A stretch of 34,741 nucleotides of DNA. It comes from Candidatus Kapaibacterium sp. GTDB lineage: Bacteria > Bacteroidota > Ignavibacteria > Kapaibacteriales > UBA4661. Below, piece by piece: positions 24,552 to 32,849 of the stretch; positions within the stretch are counted from its first letter, which is position 1; every line of letters starts with the position of its first letter. Both the position numbers and the translations under genes were made by a program. The notes beneath the pieces were generated by a model. The model saw only the letters and a list, made by a program, of their open reading frames with translations, searched no databases and was not told the DNA's origin. The stretch lies in the NCBI GenBank assembly GCA_025358765.1, contig JANYIG010000261.1, positions 1 to 34,741 on the forward strand, read 5' to 3'.

Positions 24552-27473
24552 ATGACGATGATACCTTTGAGACGGCATTGTATCAACCCTCTTCTTCTGT
24601 TCGCACTGTTTTTTGTTTATGGCATTATTTGCCACTGTTCCGTTTTTGCTCAATCTGCTCCGGCAAAACGGGCAATGACATTCGATGATGCTATGCGCTT
24701 CAAAGCGATAGACGCACCAACGCTGTCGAGCGATGGCAAATGGCTTGGTTACGTGGAACGACCGGATAGAGGCGACCCGACCGCAAAAATTCAAGCACTG
24801 CAAAATAAACAAACCTATAGCATTGAGCGTGGCTCGCGGGTGCAATTCACGCGCGACGGGCGTTGGGCGGCTGTGACTGTTGCGCCGAAATTCCTTGTTG
24901 CCGAAAAAGCAAAACCTGATAATCGCCCCGATAATGCTCTTTGTATCGTAGAAACGGCAACGGGCAAACAGACGATGTTTGAGAATGTCGCAAAATTCAC
25001 GCTCTCCGAGGATTCGCGCTGGGTAGCAGTTCACTTCACAAAAAATCGCAAAGAACCGAAAGAGCCAAAAACGACTACCCCGAAGGATTCTACCGCCGCG
25101 AAAAAGCCCGCAGCATCGGAAGCAAAAAAAGATAAAAAGCCAGAACCCGGAACAATGCTTGTTCTCAAGCGTTTGAGCGACGGGCAGGAAAAACTGCTGC
25201 CGTTTGTGAAGGAATTTGCTTTTGACTCAAGTGCAACAGCATTTACCTACGCCATTTTGGATACAGCAAACAAAGGTGCGTTACTGAATATTGCGCTAAA
25301 TATTGCACTGAACTCTTCTCTCAATCGTACATCGGCGGATACAACAGCAACAATGAGCGCAACGCTTGACACGCTCACACTGGGTGCGTTTACAAGCATT
25401 ACATGGCAAAAAGCTGGTACAAAGCTGGCGTATCTTGCTGCTCGTGCCAGCACAACGGGTACGACTTCGCCCGCAACACTCAAACTTTGGGACATGTCTG
25501 CTGGGAATGCGGCTGGCAATTCATCAGCACAAGTATTGGTGCGTGATACAGATGCACCCAAAACATGGATGTTGCCATCCAAAAACACCCTTGCGTGGTC
25601 GCCTGATGGCAAAAAACTCATCTTCGGCTACAAAGCGCTTGAATACTACGATTCAACGGGGACAGTGGACAATACAGCGTCGGACACGGCGGAGGCAAAC
25701 CTCTATAATCCAGTAGCCATCGCAAAGGCAGTCGAGGGTGATGTATGGCATTGGAATGACCCGTTTACGAATATTCATCAGAAAAAACTTTGGGAGCAAC
25801 TGAAAGACCGCACAAATACTGCTGTGTATGACTTCGAGGCGAAACGTGCTACGCTTATTGCTGACCGCGATATGCCAAGTGTGGAGTTCAATGAGCAACG
25901 CACAGTTGCGCTCGGACGCTCGGACGCACCGTATCGCAAGGAAGTCACGTGGGCAGGCACGTACAACGACGGCTATATCGTGAATGTTGGCACGGGCGAA
26001 CGTACGAAGTTTGCAACGAAAATTGATTATGCGCTCGACTTATCACCCAACGGCAGTTATGCGCTTTTTTACGACAAAAAGCAGTGGTCGTTGTACGACG
26101 TACGCTCCAAAACCACGCGCAACCTCACGGAGAAGCTATCCGTCGGGTTTTGGGACGATGAGGATGACCATCCCGCCGAACCGCCTCCATTTGGTATTGC
26201 TGGCTGGGTTGCTGATGAAAAGGGCGATAAAGGGGTGATTTTGTACGATAAATTCGACCTTTGGCAGTTCGATTGTGCCACAGGAGCCGCACAAAATCTT
26301 ACGTCTGGCGAAGGGCGCAAAAATGATTACACGTTGCGTGTGCAACGGCTCGACACAACGCGTACATTCTTCCGCGACGGCGACAATCTTATGCTTTTGG
26401 GCTTTCATAACCACAAAAAGAACAATGTAATTTTTGCCGCCACCGTCGGGAAACAAGGTGTGAAGCGGCTACTGGACGATACAAAACGTTTTCCCCGTAT
26501 CGTGAAAGCGCAAAACGCATCACAGATTGTGTTCTCGCAAATGTCGTACAGCCAATATCCTGACTTGTGGCTGACAGATTCTACGTTCAAAGCGCCGAAA
26601 AAGCTTACGGATTTGCAAAAGCAGACGGAGCCGTTCGCGTGGGGGGCAGCGGAACTCGTGGAATGGCACAGTACGGACGGGACACCGCTTCAGGGTGTGT
26701 TGATCAAACCCGGCAACTACGAACCGGGCAAACGGTATCCGGTCGTGGTTTATTTCTACGAAATTTCCTCAGACCGTTTGTTTGATTTCCAGATGCCTGT
26801 TGTGGGCAGCCGTCCAGCGTTCGGGCTGTATGCAAGCAATGGATATGCGATGTTTTTGCCGGATGTGCGTTATGTGAACGGGCTTCCCGGACAATCAGCG
26901 ATGAAGTGCATCATGCCGGGCGTACAAAAAATTATTGACATGGGCATCGCCGACCCGCAGAAAATCGGGCTACACGGACATTCGTGGGGTGGGTATCAGA
27001 CGATGTACATGATTACTCAAACCGATCTTTTCGCAGCAGCAGTGGCGGGCGCGGCGGTGGCGAACATGACCAGTGCGTACGGCGGTATCCGTTACGGCAC
27101 AGGGTTAGCGCGAATGTTTCAGTACGAACGTTCGCAAAGTCGCATCGGTTCTACGCTCTGGGAGCGGCGTGATTTATACGTTGACAATTCGCCATTGTTT
27201 TTTGCAGACCGCATCAAAACACCCACGCTGATGATGTTTGGTGACGACGACGACGCAGTACCCTGGACGCAAGGCATAGAGATGTATCTGGCAATGCGCC
27301 GTTTGGGGAAAGATGCGATTTTCCTACAATACCGCAAGGAACCGCATCATCCTCGGAAGTATGCGAATCGCTACGATTATGCCGTAAAAATGAAAGAATA
27401 TTTTGACCATTACCTCAAAGGCGCTCCGGCTGCGGACTGGATTACAAGCGGTGTGCCGTACAGAGGAAAATAA
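24552..27473 (+). CDS. S9-family prolyl-oligopeptidase-type serine peptidase
   Basis: A 973-residue exported peptidase, longer than typical S9 enzymes (700-800). A signal peptide ends near CSVFAQ. A beta-propeller region (about 45-640) is interrupted by a Lys/Pro/Thr-rich low-complexity insert (about 164-200) and a second Ala/Asn/Thr-rich one (about 240-275). The C-terminal alpha/beta-hydrolase domain has nucleophile S811 in GLHGHSWGGYQ, acid D898 or a neighbour in FGDDDDAVPW, and His 932/933 in EPHHP. It would cleave short peptides in the periplasm. The ATG at 24552 begins the signal sequence; a second ATG two codons later is possible. It follows the M61 gene by 45 bp. Confidence 0.88.
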   Translation: MTMIPLRRHCINPLLLFALFFVYGIICHCSVFAQSAPAKRAMTFDDAMRFKAIDAPTLSSDGKWLGYVERPDRGDPTAKIQALQNKQTYSIERGSRVQFTRDGRWAAVTVAPKFLVAEKAKPDNRPDNALCIVETATGKQTMFENVAKFTLSEDSRWVAVHFTKNRKEPKEPKTTTPKDSTAAKKPAASEAKKDKKPEPGTMLVLKRLSDGQEKLLPFVKEFAFDSSATAFTYAILDTANKGALLNIALNIALNSSLNRTSADTTATMSATLDTLTLGAFTSITWQKAGTKLAYLAARASTTGTTSPATLKLWDMSAGNAAGNSSAQVLVRDTDAPKTWMLPSKNTLAWSPDGKKLIFGYKALEYYDSTGTVDNTASDTAEANLYNPVAIAKAVEGDVWHWNDPFTNIHQKKLWEQLKDRTNTAVYDFEAKRATLIADRDMPSVEFNEQRTVALGRSDAPYRKEVTWAGTYNDGYIVNVGTGERTKFATKIDYALDLSPNGSYALFYDKKQWSLYDVRSKTTRNLTEKLSVGFWDDEDDHPAEPPPFGIAGWVADEKGDKGVILYDKFDLWQFDCATGAAQNLTSGEGRKNDYTLRVQRLDTTRTFFRDGDNLMLLGFHNHKKNNVIFAATVGKQGVKRLLDDTKRFPRIVKAQNASQIVFSQMSYSQYPDLWLTDSTFKAPKKLTDLQKQTEPFAWGAAELVEWHSTDGTPLQGVLIKPGNYEPGKRYPVVVYFYEISSDRLFDFQMPVVGSRPAFGLYASNGYAMFLPDVRYVNGLPGQSAMKCIMPGVQKIIDMGIADPQKIGLHGHSWGGYQTMYMITQTDLFAAAVAGAAVANMTSAYGGIRYGTGLARMFQYERSQSRIGSTLWERRDLYVDNSPLFFADRIKTPTLMMFGDDDDAVPWTQGIEMYLAMRRLGKDAIFLQYRKEPHHPRKYANRYDYAVKMKEYFDHYLKGAPAADWITSGVPYRGK

Positions 27474-27511
27474 TACGACAATAACATTCGTCCCTATATT
27501 TTTGGCATATA

Positions 27512-29293
27512 ATGTTTTTCAAACGCCGCATATCGCCCATTACGCTCACGGCAGGATTGCTTTTGATGCTCCTGCCGCTGTTGGCTGTATTGCAGTGGCG
27601 CTGGATTGGCGAGCTTTCCGAGCGTGAAGGCGACCATCTGCGCGTGGCGCTCCAGCGTTCGGCGCTCCAATTTACGTGGGATTTTAATCAACGGCTTGTG
27701 GCATTACAACAACACTTTGTTTTGCCTGCAAACGCTGGTTTCGATAGCATTTCCCATGAAATTGCGCGGCGATGCTCGACATGGAGAACAGGAGCGGACA
27801 ACGAATTATTTGTTGATATCTGGTATGCGATTGGGTCTGATTCGACAAGCGTGATGCTGTTCGACACGGCATCTGGCACATTTAAGCGGGCATCATGGAA
27901 TGGAGCCGTACCCAAAATCCGCACGTCAACGCCATTTCCCGTGAGCCGTGTTACCGATGATTTTACGTACATTCTTATGCCGTTTGCGCCGGATTCTGGT
28001 AGTAGCTCATTTACTGATATTGGTGTTGATTATCTGATTCTACAAATAAACCGCGACTATATTACCCGCACGGTGATTCCCGAGCTGGCACATCAGCATT
28101 TTGCGCTGAACGAAAGCGCTTCCTACACGTTTGCTGTCACTCAGCGTACGAACGCCCGCAATGTGTTGTATTCTTCCGAACCATCGGGTGGGGCATTGGT
28201 TTCGGCGGATATTGTTTTGCCAACTGCCCTGATGCCGCCTGTGACTGGGCGCGACAGCCGTTTTATTGCACGGAGACTCTCGTCACGGTTATCGTTGTTG
28301 CTGAGTGATGTGGATACGACCTTCAAAAACCTTTCCAAAGAACCAGAAGAGTCGCGCGAGGGGCGTAATTCCAAGAGCGGTACGGTCAAAGCAAGACCTC
28401 GCCCCTTCGACCCCGTTGAAGTATGGCAACTCCAAGTAAGTCATCGTGCTGGTTCGTTAGAGAATGAAGTCCAATCCATACGTTGGCGGAATCTGGCGGT
28501 GAGCTTCGGGATATTGATGGTGTTGGGTGGCGGTATGATTGTTGTGCTGATTGCGACGGCGCGCTCCGAACGTTTTATGCGCCAACAAATGCAGTTCGTA
28601 GCGGGCATATCGCACGAGTTTCGTACGCCGCTTGCCGTAGTGCGCTCTGCAAGCGAGAATCTTGCCGATGGCATCGTGCGGACACCGGAACAAACGCAGC
28701 GCTATGGAGCCGTTATCAAGCGGGAAATCAATCGTTTGTGGGAAATGGTAGAACAAACGCTTACTTTTGCTGGAATCCAGTCGGGGCGGCGCTTTTACGA
28801 TTTTCAGCCCGCAGCCATACAGGACATTATTGAGCAGGCGCTCAAGGCGTGTAGCCTCATGCTTGAAGAAGGCAGTTTTGCCGTTGAATGTTTGATTCCA
28901 CCAGAGATACCCACTGTAAATGCTGATACACCAGCACTCACGTCTGCTTTGCAAAATCTCCTCTCCAATGCTGTTAAATACAGTGGCGAAAGTACGTGCG
29001 TCCAGATTGCGGTTAAACAAACATCGTCCGAGATACAAGTGATGGTGCGAGATTTCGGCATCGGCATTGCACCGAACGATGTAAAACGAATGTTCGATCC
29101 GTTCTATCGTTCCAAACACGTTGTTGATGCTCAGATTCACGGCAATGGGCTTGGACTTACGCTCGTGAAGCATATCGTGACGCAGCACGGCGGACGTGTC
29201 ACCGTGGAAAGCGCTCTGAATCAAGGCAGTGCCTTCACGATTCACCTGCCGACAAGAACGGAAGCCGAAGAGAATCGAATCAACAGTAAATGA
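27512..29293 (+). CDS. Membrane sensor histidine kinase (EnvZ/BaeS type)
   Basis: A 593-residue kinase with an N-terminal helix (about 9-27), a periplasmic domain of about 300 residues, a second helix (VSFGILMVLGGGMIVVLIA, about 331-349), HisKA with phospho-acceptor H368 in GISHEFRTPLAV, and an ATPase domain (NLLSNAVKYSG, DFGIGIAP, HGNGLGLTLVKHI). The periplasmic part has no family I recognise. Its stop codon is the first TGA of a heptamer tract, and the response regulator starts 10 bp later, so the two form a pair. The gene begins 38 bp after the S9 peptidase; a TATTTTTG sequence 8 bp before the ATG could be a promoter but lacks a -33 element. Confidence 0.9.
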   Translation: MFFKRRISPITLTAGLLLMLLPLLAVLQWRWIGELSEREGDHLRVALQRSALQFTWDFNQRLVALQQHFVLPANAGFDSISHEIARRCSTWRTGADNELFVDIWYAIGSDSTSVMLFDTASGTFKRASWNGAVPKIRTSTPFPVSRVTDDFTYILMPFAPDSGSSSFTDIGVDYLILQINRDYITRTVIPELAHQHFALNESASYTFAVTQRTNARNVLYSSEPSGGALVSADIVLPTALMPPVTGRDSRFIARRLSSRLSLLLSDVDTTFKNLSKEPEESREGRNSKSGTVKARPRPFDPVEVWQLQVSHRAGSLENEVQSIRWRNLAVSFGILMVLGGGMIVVLIATARSERFMRQQMQFVAGISHEFRTPLAVVRSASENLADGIVRTPEQTQRYGAVIKREINRLWEMVEQTLTFAGIQSGRRFYDFQPAAIQDIIEQALKACSLMLEEGSFAVECLIPPEIPTVNADTPALTSALQNLLSNAVKYSGESTCVQIAVKQTSSEIQVMVRDFGIGIAPNDVKRMFDPFYRSKHVVDAQIHGNGLGLTLVKHIVTQHGGRVTVESALNQGSAFTIHLPTRTEAEENRINSK

Positions 29294-29318
29294 CCAAGAA
29301 CCAATGACGAATGACCAC
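29291..29318. repeat. Heptamer-periodic tract across kinase stop and regulator start
   Basis: Four consecutive 7-mers: TGACCAA, GAACCAA, TGACGAA, TGACCAC. The first supplies the kinase stop codon, and the ATG of the response regulator (29304-29306) spans the second and third. The regulator's first residues (MTNDHN) are translated repeat. Confidence 0.55.
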
Positions 29319-30032
29319 AACTCAATACTTCCTCGCATTCTTCTCATAGAAGACGACATGGGGCTTGTCTTGACCATTACCGACCGCCTGAATGCAGAAG
29401 GTTTTGCCGTCGAGACCGCATCGGATGGTGTTCGGGGCGTAGAAATAGCGTTAGAAAAGGCGTTCGATATTATTCTGCTCGACGTGATGCTGCCCCAAAA
29501 AAATGGCTTCGATGTTTGCCGCGACGTGCGAGCAAGTGGTCTGCAAACGCCTATTCTTATGCTGACCGCACGGGGACAGGTTACGGATAAAGTGGTTGGC
29601 TTAAAACTTGGCGCGGATGATTATCTAACAAAACCATTCGATATGTTGGAGCTTTTGGCGAGAATTGAAGCACTTTTGCGGCGTAGTACAATCGAAAAAA
29701 GCGAAAAAGATAATTCGCAAGAGGCATTCGGGGAATCATTTTCGTTCGGTGATGTCGTCGTGAATGTACGCGGGATGGAAGTGTGTAAAAATGACGTTCC
29801 GCTTGAACTTTCGGCAAAGGAATTTCAGTTATTGCTGTATCTTCTCGAAAATCGAGGTAGGATGCTTTCCCGCGAAAATATTTTGAATAATGTTTGGGGT
29901 TACGATGCCATGCCAACCACGCGTACTGTAGATACGCATATCGCATGGCTACGCCAAAAACTTGAACCCAATCCGAAATACCCCCGATACATCCTTACCG
30001 CGCATGGTGTGGGCTACAAATTCGCCCAATAA
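29304..30032 (+). CDS. OmpR/PhoB-family response regulator
   Basis: A 242-residue regulator. The receiver domain (about 10-125) has the acidic pair in LLIEDDMG, phospho-acceptor D60 in IILLDVML, and the conserved Lys in DDYLTKPFDMLEL. A winged-helix DNA-binding domain (about 145-240) follows, with LSAKEFQLLLYLLENRG, RENILNNVWGYD, RTVDTHIAWLRQKLE and ILTAHGVGYKF. It would be phosphorylated by the preceding kinase. ATG 29304 is preferred because the longer frame upstream reads through kinase coding sequence in another frame. Target genes cannot be read from the sequence; the peptidase genes upstream and the convergent Gly/Met-rich lipoprotein are candidates. Confidence 0.92.
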   Translation: MTNDHNSILPRILLIEDDMGLVLTITDRLNAEGFAVETASDGVRGVEIALEKAFDIILLDVMLPQKNGFDVCRDVRASGLQTPILMLTARGQVTDKVVGLKLGADDYLTKPFDMLELLARIEALLRRSTIEKSEKDNSQEAFGESFSFGDVVVNVRGMEVCKNDVPLELSAKEFQLLLYLLENRGRMLSRENILNNVWGYDAMPTTRTVDTHIAWLRQKLEPNPKYPRYILTAHGVGYKFAQ

Positions 30033-30062
30033 CCGCTTATGCTCAGGATGAGAGTAAGAGAA

Positions 30063-30986
30063 TTATGAACCGGGTTTCGTCGGGATTTTTACTTGTAATG
30101 ATAGTTTGAGTTGCTCCCGCATAGAACCCATATTGCCACTCATACCGCCACTACCTCCACGCATACCTCCTCCACCTCCACGCATACCTCCTCCACCCAT
30201 ACCGCCACCACCTCCACGCATACCTCCTCCACCCATGCCACCACCACCGCCTTGTGTACCGCTTGGCATTTTCATTTCACCACTTTCGAGAACAAGGCTC
30301 ATGGTTTTGCCAAGTGATGCGCCCGCAGCGTAGGAAGCGCCGCTCAGAGGAATCATCATCTCGTACGTCAAAACGCCGAGTGTGTCACGGATTGCCGCTT
30401 TGATTTTATACGCCTTCGATGCCATCGCAAGCGTCGTGCGGACAGCGTCGTTACTGGTGCTTGTTTGCGAGAGTTCAATAGTGTTATACATCTGCTCTGT
30501 ACGAAGACGCATAGCCTCGGACATTTGCCCACTCTGCATACTGCCTTGCATACTGCCTTGCATACCGCCTTGCGGTGCGCTTTGCATCATGTCGTCGCCC
30601 TCAGAAGCCCGATCGCCCCGTAGCCCTGCCATGCCAACGGGGAATTTCACACCAATATTCTTCTCGCCGCCACCTGTGCCGTCAAACCAAAGTGTAAGAC
30701 CGTTAGCCATAAATTTCATCTGTGTTGCGCGGTCGCCAGTTTTTAAGCACACGTACAGAGCCGTGCTGTCGTTCTGAATGCCAAACGCGCATTTTTGATC
30801 TTCAAGATAAACCATCGCCCCTTCCCATTCGTCCCCATTGCCGTCCACCACAATAGCAGATTGTTTCCACATACTGGCAAACTCTGCACCACCGCAGCAT
30901 GTCAGCGCAAGTACCGTCATTACTGTCATGCAACAAGCACGTGCCGCAATGAGGAGTGTAGGTGTTTTTGAGCGTGTAGTCATCAT
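30063..30986 (-). CDS. Gly/Met/Arg-rich lipoprotein with CBM9/DOMON-like domain
   Basis: A 307-residue exported protein. The signal ends in a lipobox at C30/C31 (LALTCCGG). Residues about 42-115 (IVVDGNGDEWEG, DSTALYVCLKTGD, NGLTLWFDGTGG) match the CBM9-like/DOMON pattern of proteins whose first strand reads VDGxxxEW. A Met/Gln-rich linker (GMQGSMQGSMQSGQM) follows, then a second part of the beta domain (about 200-240), then a low-complexity region of GGGGMRGGGGGM units and a short tail. Met-rich segments can bind copper, but that is only a possibility here. It is tail to tail with the response regulator (30 bp between stops). No homologue with a known function is recognised. Confidence 0.7.
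   Translation of the reverse strand: MMTTRSKTPTLLIAARACCMTVMTVLALTCCGGAEFASMWKQSAIVVDGNGDEWEGAMVYLEDQKCAFGIQNDSTALYVCLKTGDRATQMKFMANGLTLWFDGTGGGEKNIGVKFPVGMAGLRGDRASEGDDMMQSAPQGGMQGSMQGSMQSGQMSEAMRLRTEQMYNTIELSQTSTSNDAVRTTLAMASKAYKIKAAIRDTLGVLTYEMMIPLSGASYAAGASLGKTMSLVLESGEMKMPSGTQGGGGGMGGGGMRGGGGGMGGGGMRGGGGGMRGGSGGMSGNMGSMREQLKLSLQVKIPTKPGS
30157..30249. repeat. 36-bp tandem repeat coding for Gly/Met/Arg units
   Basis: Two nearly identical 36-bp units (30178-30213, 30214-30249) preceded by a 21-bp partial unit (30157-30177). Each starts CCACGCATACCTCCTCCAC on the plus strand. The period is a multiple of three, so copy-number change would keep the reading frame of the lipoprotein and alter its Gly-rich length. 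Confidence 0.8.
30533..30575. repeat. 12-bp tandem repeat coding for the Met/Gln linker
   Basis: About three copies of a 12-bp unit containing CTTGCATACTGC, encoding repeated GSMQ-type tetrapeptides in the lipoprotein. This is a second in-frame array in the same gene. Confidence 0.75.
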
Positions 30987-31108
30987 ACGTTAAGAGAGGA
31001 TTGAAGTTTTTTTAAAAACAAGTTATTAAAAAATCGCCTAATTTGCCTCAAGAAATGTCACCATTTTTTGACGAATAGCAAACTCCTGCGATAACCACAT
31101 TCCAGAAA

Positions 31109-31149
31109 CAACAAAGCCCTGAATCTACCGATGATTCAGGGCTTTGTTG
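31109..31149 (-). terminator. Strong hairpin terminator downstream of citrate synthase
   Basis: A perfect 17-bp stem (31109-31125 with 31133-31149, beginning CAACAAAGCCCTG) and a 7-nt loop lie 22 bp after the citrate synthase stop. On the minus strand only a short TTTC follows, so the stem itself, rather than a U-run, is the main signal. No plus-strand gene ends here. Confidence 0.7.
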
Positions 31150-31171
31150 CTAAAAATATCGATTCTCAGTC

Positions 31172-32452
31172 TTATTCTATACCAACCATCTTTTTGAGCG
31201 TAGCCGTCGGAATGCTCTTTGGTCGCACAAGCGGCGAGCCGGAAGCACGTGCCATCAGGAGTTGCGCCGAAATACCCATCGTGCGCGACACGCCGAACAT
31301 TACTGTATAGAACTCAAACTCTTTCATGCCGTAGTGAAATAACAACGAGCCAGAGGCAGCATCCACATTGGGCCACACGTTTTTCGCCTTGCCTTGTTTG
31401 GTCAGCACTTGTGGCGCGATTTGGAACAGTTTGTCAACGATTTCAAAAATCGGGTCGCCCGTACAGTTTTGTTTGCCAAAGTTGTAGAACGCTGTAAAGC
31501 GTGGGTCGGTAACGCGCAGCACAGCGTGTCCGTAGCCCGGAATCACTTGACCACTATTCAACATCACCCAGAGTTCTTCTTCAAGTTGTTCGTCGGTGGG
31601 AACACCCTTAAATTTATCGTGCAGTTCCAGCACATAGCCTAAACATTCTTGATTTGCCAAGCCGTGCAACGGTCCTGCAAGCCCGTTCAAACCTGCGCTC
31701 ATAGAATAGAACACATCCGAAAGCGCCGATGCAACGGTGTTTGCAGTCATAGCACTCACATTGCCACCTTCGTGGTCGGAATGCAGCACCAGATACATGC
31801 GAATAAGTTCGGAGAATTTGCCCGTTGGATCCGCTACACCCAACATGTACGCAAAGTTTGAACCCCAATCTAAATCTTTGCGCGGGGCAATGCGTTCGCC
31901 TTTGTTAAACTTCATGCGATAAATTGCTGCGGCAATCGTCGTAACGCGGGAGATGAGCAAGATTGCATCTTCTAACATCCCTACCCAGTGTTTGTCTTTG
32001 CTTACGCCTGCGTCATACGATTTGCGGAAGGCGGATTCGCGCTCCATCACAAGGATTGCCGTCGAGAGCATCACCATTGGATGCGAGTCTTGTGGCATTG
32101 CCTCCAGCACTTTCCAAACATAGTATGGAACGGAAGAGTAGGAGTTAAAAAGTTCATGAAGTTCTTGGCGTTCGGGAGCACTTGGGAACGAGCCAGTGCA
32201 AAGCAGGAAAAAAATATCTTCGGGTTGCATCGTGGTCAAATCAAGAATGGGGATGCCGCGGATACGCAAACCTTCGTCAGGATTGACGGTCGAGGTATCG
32301 CATATAAGCGCGGGCATTCCCCGCATCCCGCCCAACACCTGCCCTGCGGTGATTTCACCGATTTTGGTTTCCTCGTGTTGTTTTGCGATGATTTTCCGTT
32401 CCGCACGTAGCGAATCCGCAATCTCCTCCATTTTTGCCAAAAACAGTTTCAT
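31172..32452 (-). CDS. gltA: Citrate synthase, eukaryote-like (type I, mitochondrial-type) subgroup
   Basis: A 426-residue citrate synthase joining oxaloacetate and acetyl-CoA in the TCA cycle. The catalytic triad is present: H263 in GPLHGLANQE, H309 in PGYGHAVLR and D364 in PNVDAASG. The oxaloacetate-binding H227 (HSDHEGGN), R390 and R410 are also seen. The spacing and the SDHEGGNVSA, GLAGPLHGLANQE and PGYGHAVLR wording are those of the mitochondrial-type enzyme, which some bacteria (for example Geobacter) also use, rather than the NADH-inhibited hexameric GltA. Two residues normally His after the binding motifs are changed (SAM for SAH, DAA for DAH), neither in the triad. It is divergent from the OmpA-like gene; promoter at 32595-32626, terminator at 31109-31149. 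Confidence 0.92.
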   Translation of the reverse strand: MKLFLAKMEEIADSLRAERKIIAKQHEETKIGEITAGQVLGGMRGMPALICDTSTVNPDEGLRIRGIPILDLTTMQPEDIFFLLCTGSFPSAPERQELHELFNSYSSVPYYVWKVLEAMPQDSHPMVMLSTAILVMERESAFRKSYDAGVSKDKHWVGMLEDAILLISRVTTIAAAIYRMKFNKGERIAPRKDLDWGSNFAYMLGVADPTGKFSELIRMYLVLHSDHEGGNVSAMTANTVASALSDVFYSMSAGLNGLAGPLHGLANQECLGYVLELHDKFKGVPTDEQLEEELWVMLNSGQVIPGYGHAVLRVTDPRFTAFYNFGKQNCTGDPIFEIVDKLFQIAPQVLTKQGKAKNVWPNVDAASGSLLFHYGMKEFEFYTVMFGVSRTMGISAQLLMARASGSPLVRPKSIPTATLKKMVGIE

Positions 32453-32594
32453 GGTGCACTCCGAACAAATTGAAATGGTATAAATTGGTAGTTATCAAGG
32501 ACAGTAGGCATCAAGGAATGATGGGCAGACAGTGGGAGAGTCTATTCTATTCACTATTCACCATGCTCACCTTGAAGGCGGCGTGAAGCCGTCG

Positions 32595-32626
32595 CAAAGA
32601 TACAACATTTGTTCTTTTTTCTACAA
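32595..32626 (-). promoter_or_regulatory. Promoter for citrate synthase
   Basis: The minus strand has TTG (32626-32624), 21 bp, then TATCTTTG (32602-32595), matching the Bacteroidota consensus and carrying the same -7 octamer as the divergent promoter at 32750. Confidence 0.42.
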
Positions 32627-32749
32627 GAAGAAAACGGCTATCCTCGTATGATATTTTTGAAACGATTGGTTTATTGCAAAAAAATCTCCTCGACAACTCT
32701 TTGACGAAGCATCGCTCGTCCACTTGCTTGCAGCTCTGCGAAAAAGCCG

Positions 32750-32780
32750 TTTGATATAACGCCGCGAAGGGGTATCTTTG
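32750..32780 (+). promoter_or_regulatory. Promoter for the OmpA-family lipoprotein gene
   Basis: TTTG (32750-32753), 19 bp, then TATCTTTG (32773-32780) is a full match to the Bacteroidota TTTG/TAnnTTTG consensus. The start site should be near 32787, with a leader of about 60 nt. Confidence 0.55.
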
Positions 32781-32849
32781 CTTCTTACAAGAGCCGTTTT
32801 TTTGTCGAAAAACACTATCCGAAAATACTATTATTACCGTCATTCTATC

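Larger units (their letters stand above)
32453..32849. other. 397-bp divergent intergenic region
   Basis: Lies between the citrate synthase and OmpA-family genes, read outward. It contains one promoter for each direction. The citrate synthase leader would be about 135 nt and the OmpA leader about 60 nt. No gene, riboswitch or known RNA was recognised. An open frame on the minus strand (32547-32867) has no family features and crosses both promoters. Confidence 0.7.

Noticed and set aside
30157-30249. Possible CRISPR array
   Set aside because: The units are contiguous without unique spacers, in frame with a protein, and no cas genes are present.
30106-30333. Proline-rich plus-strand frame
   Set aside because: It is the antisense reading of the Gly/Met/Arg repeats. 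The minus-strand frame has a signal peptide and a recognisable domain; this one has neither.
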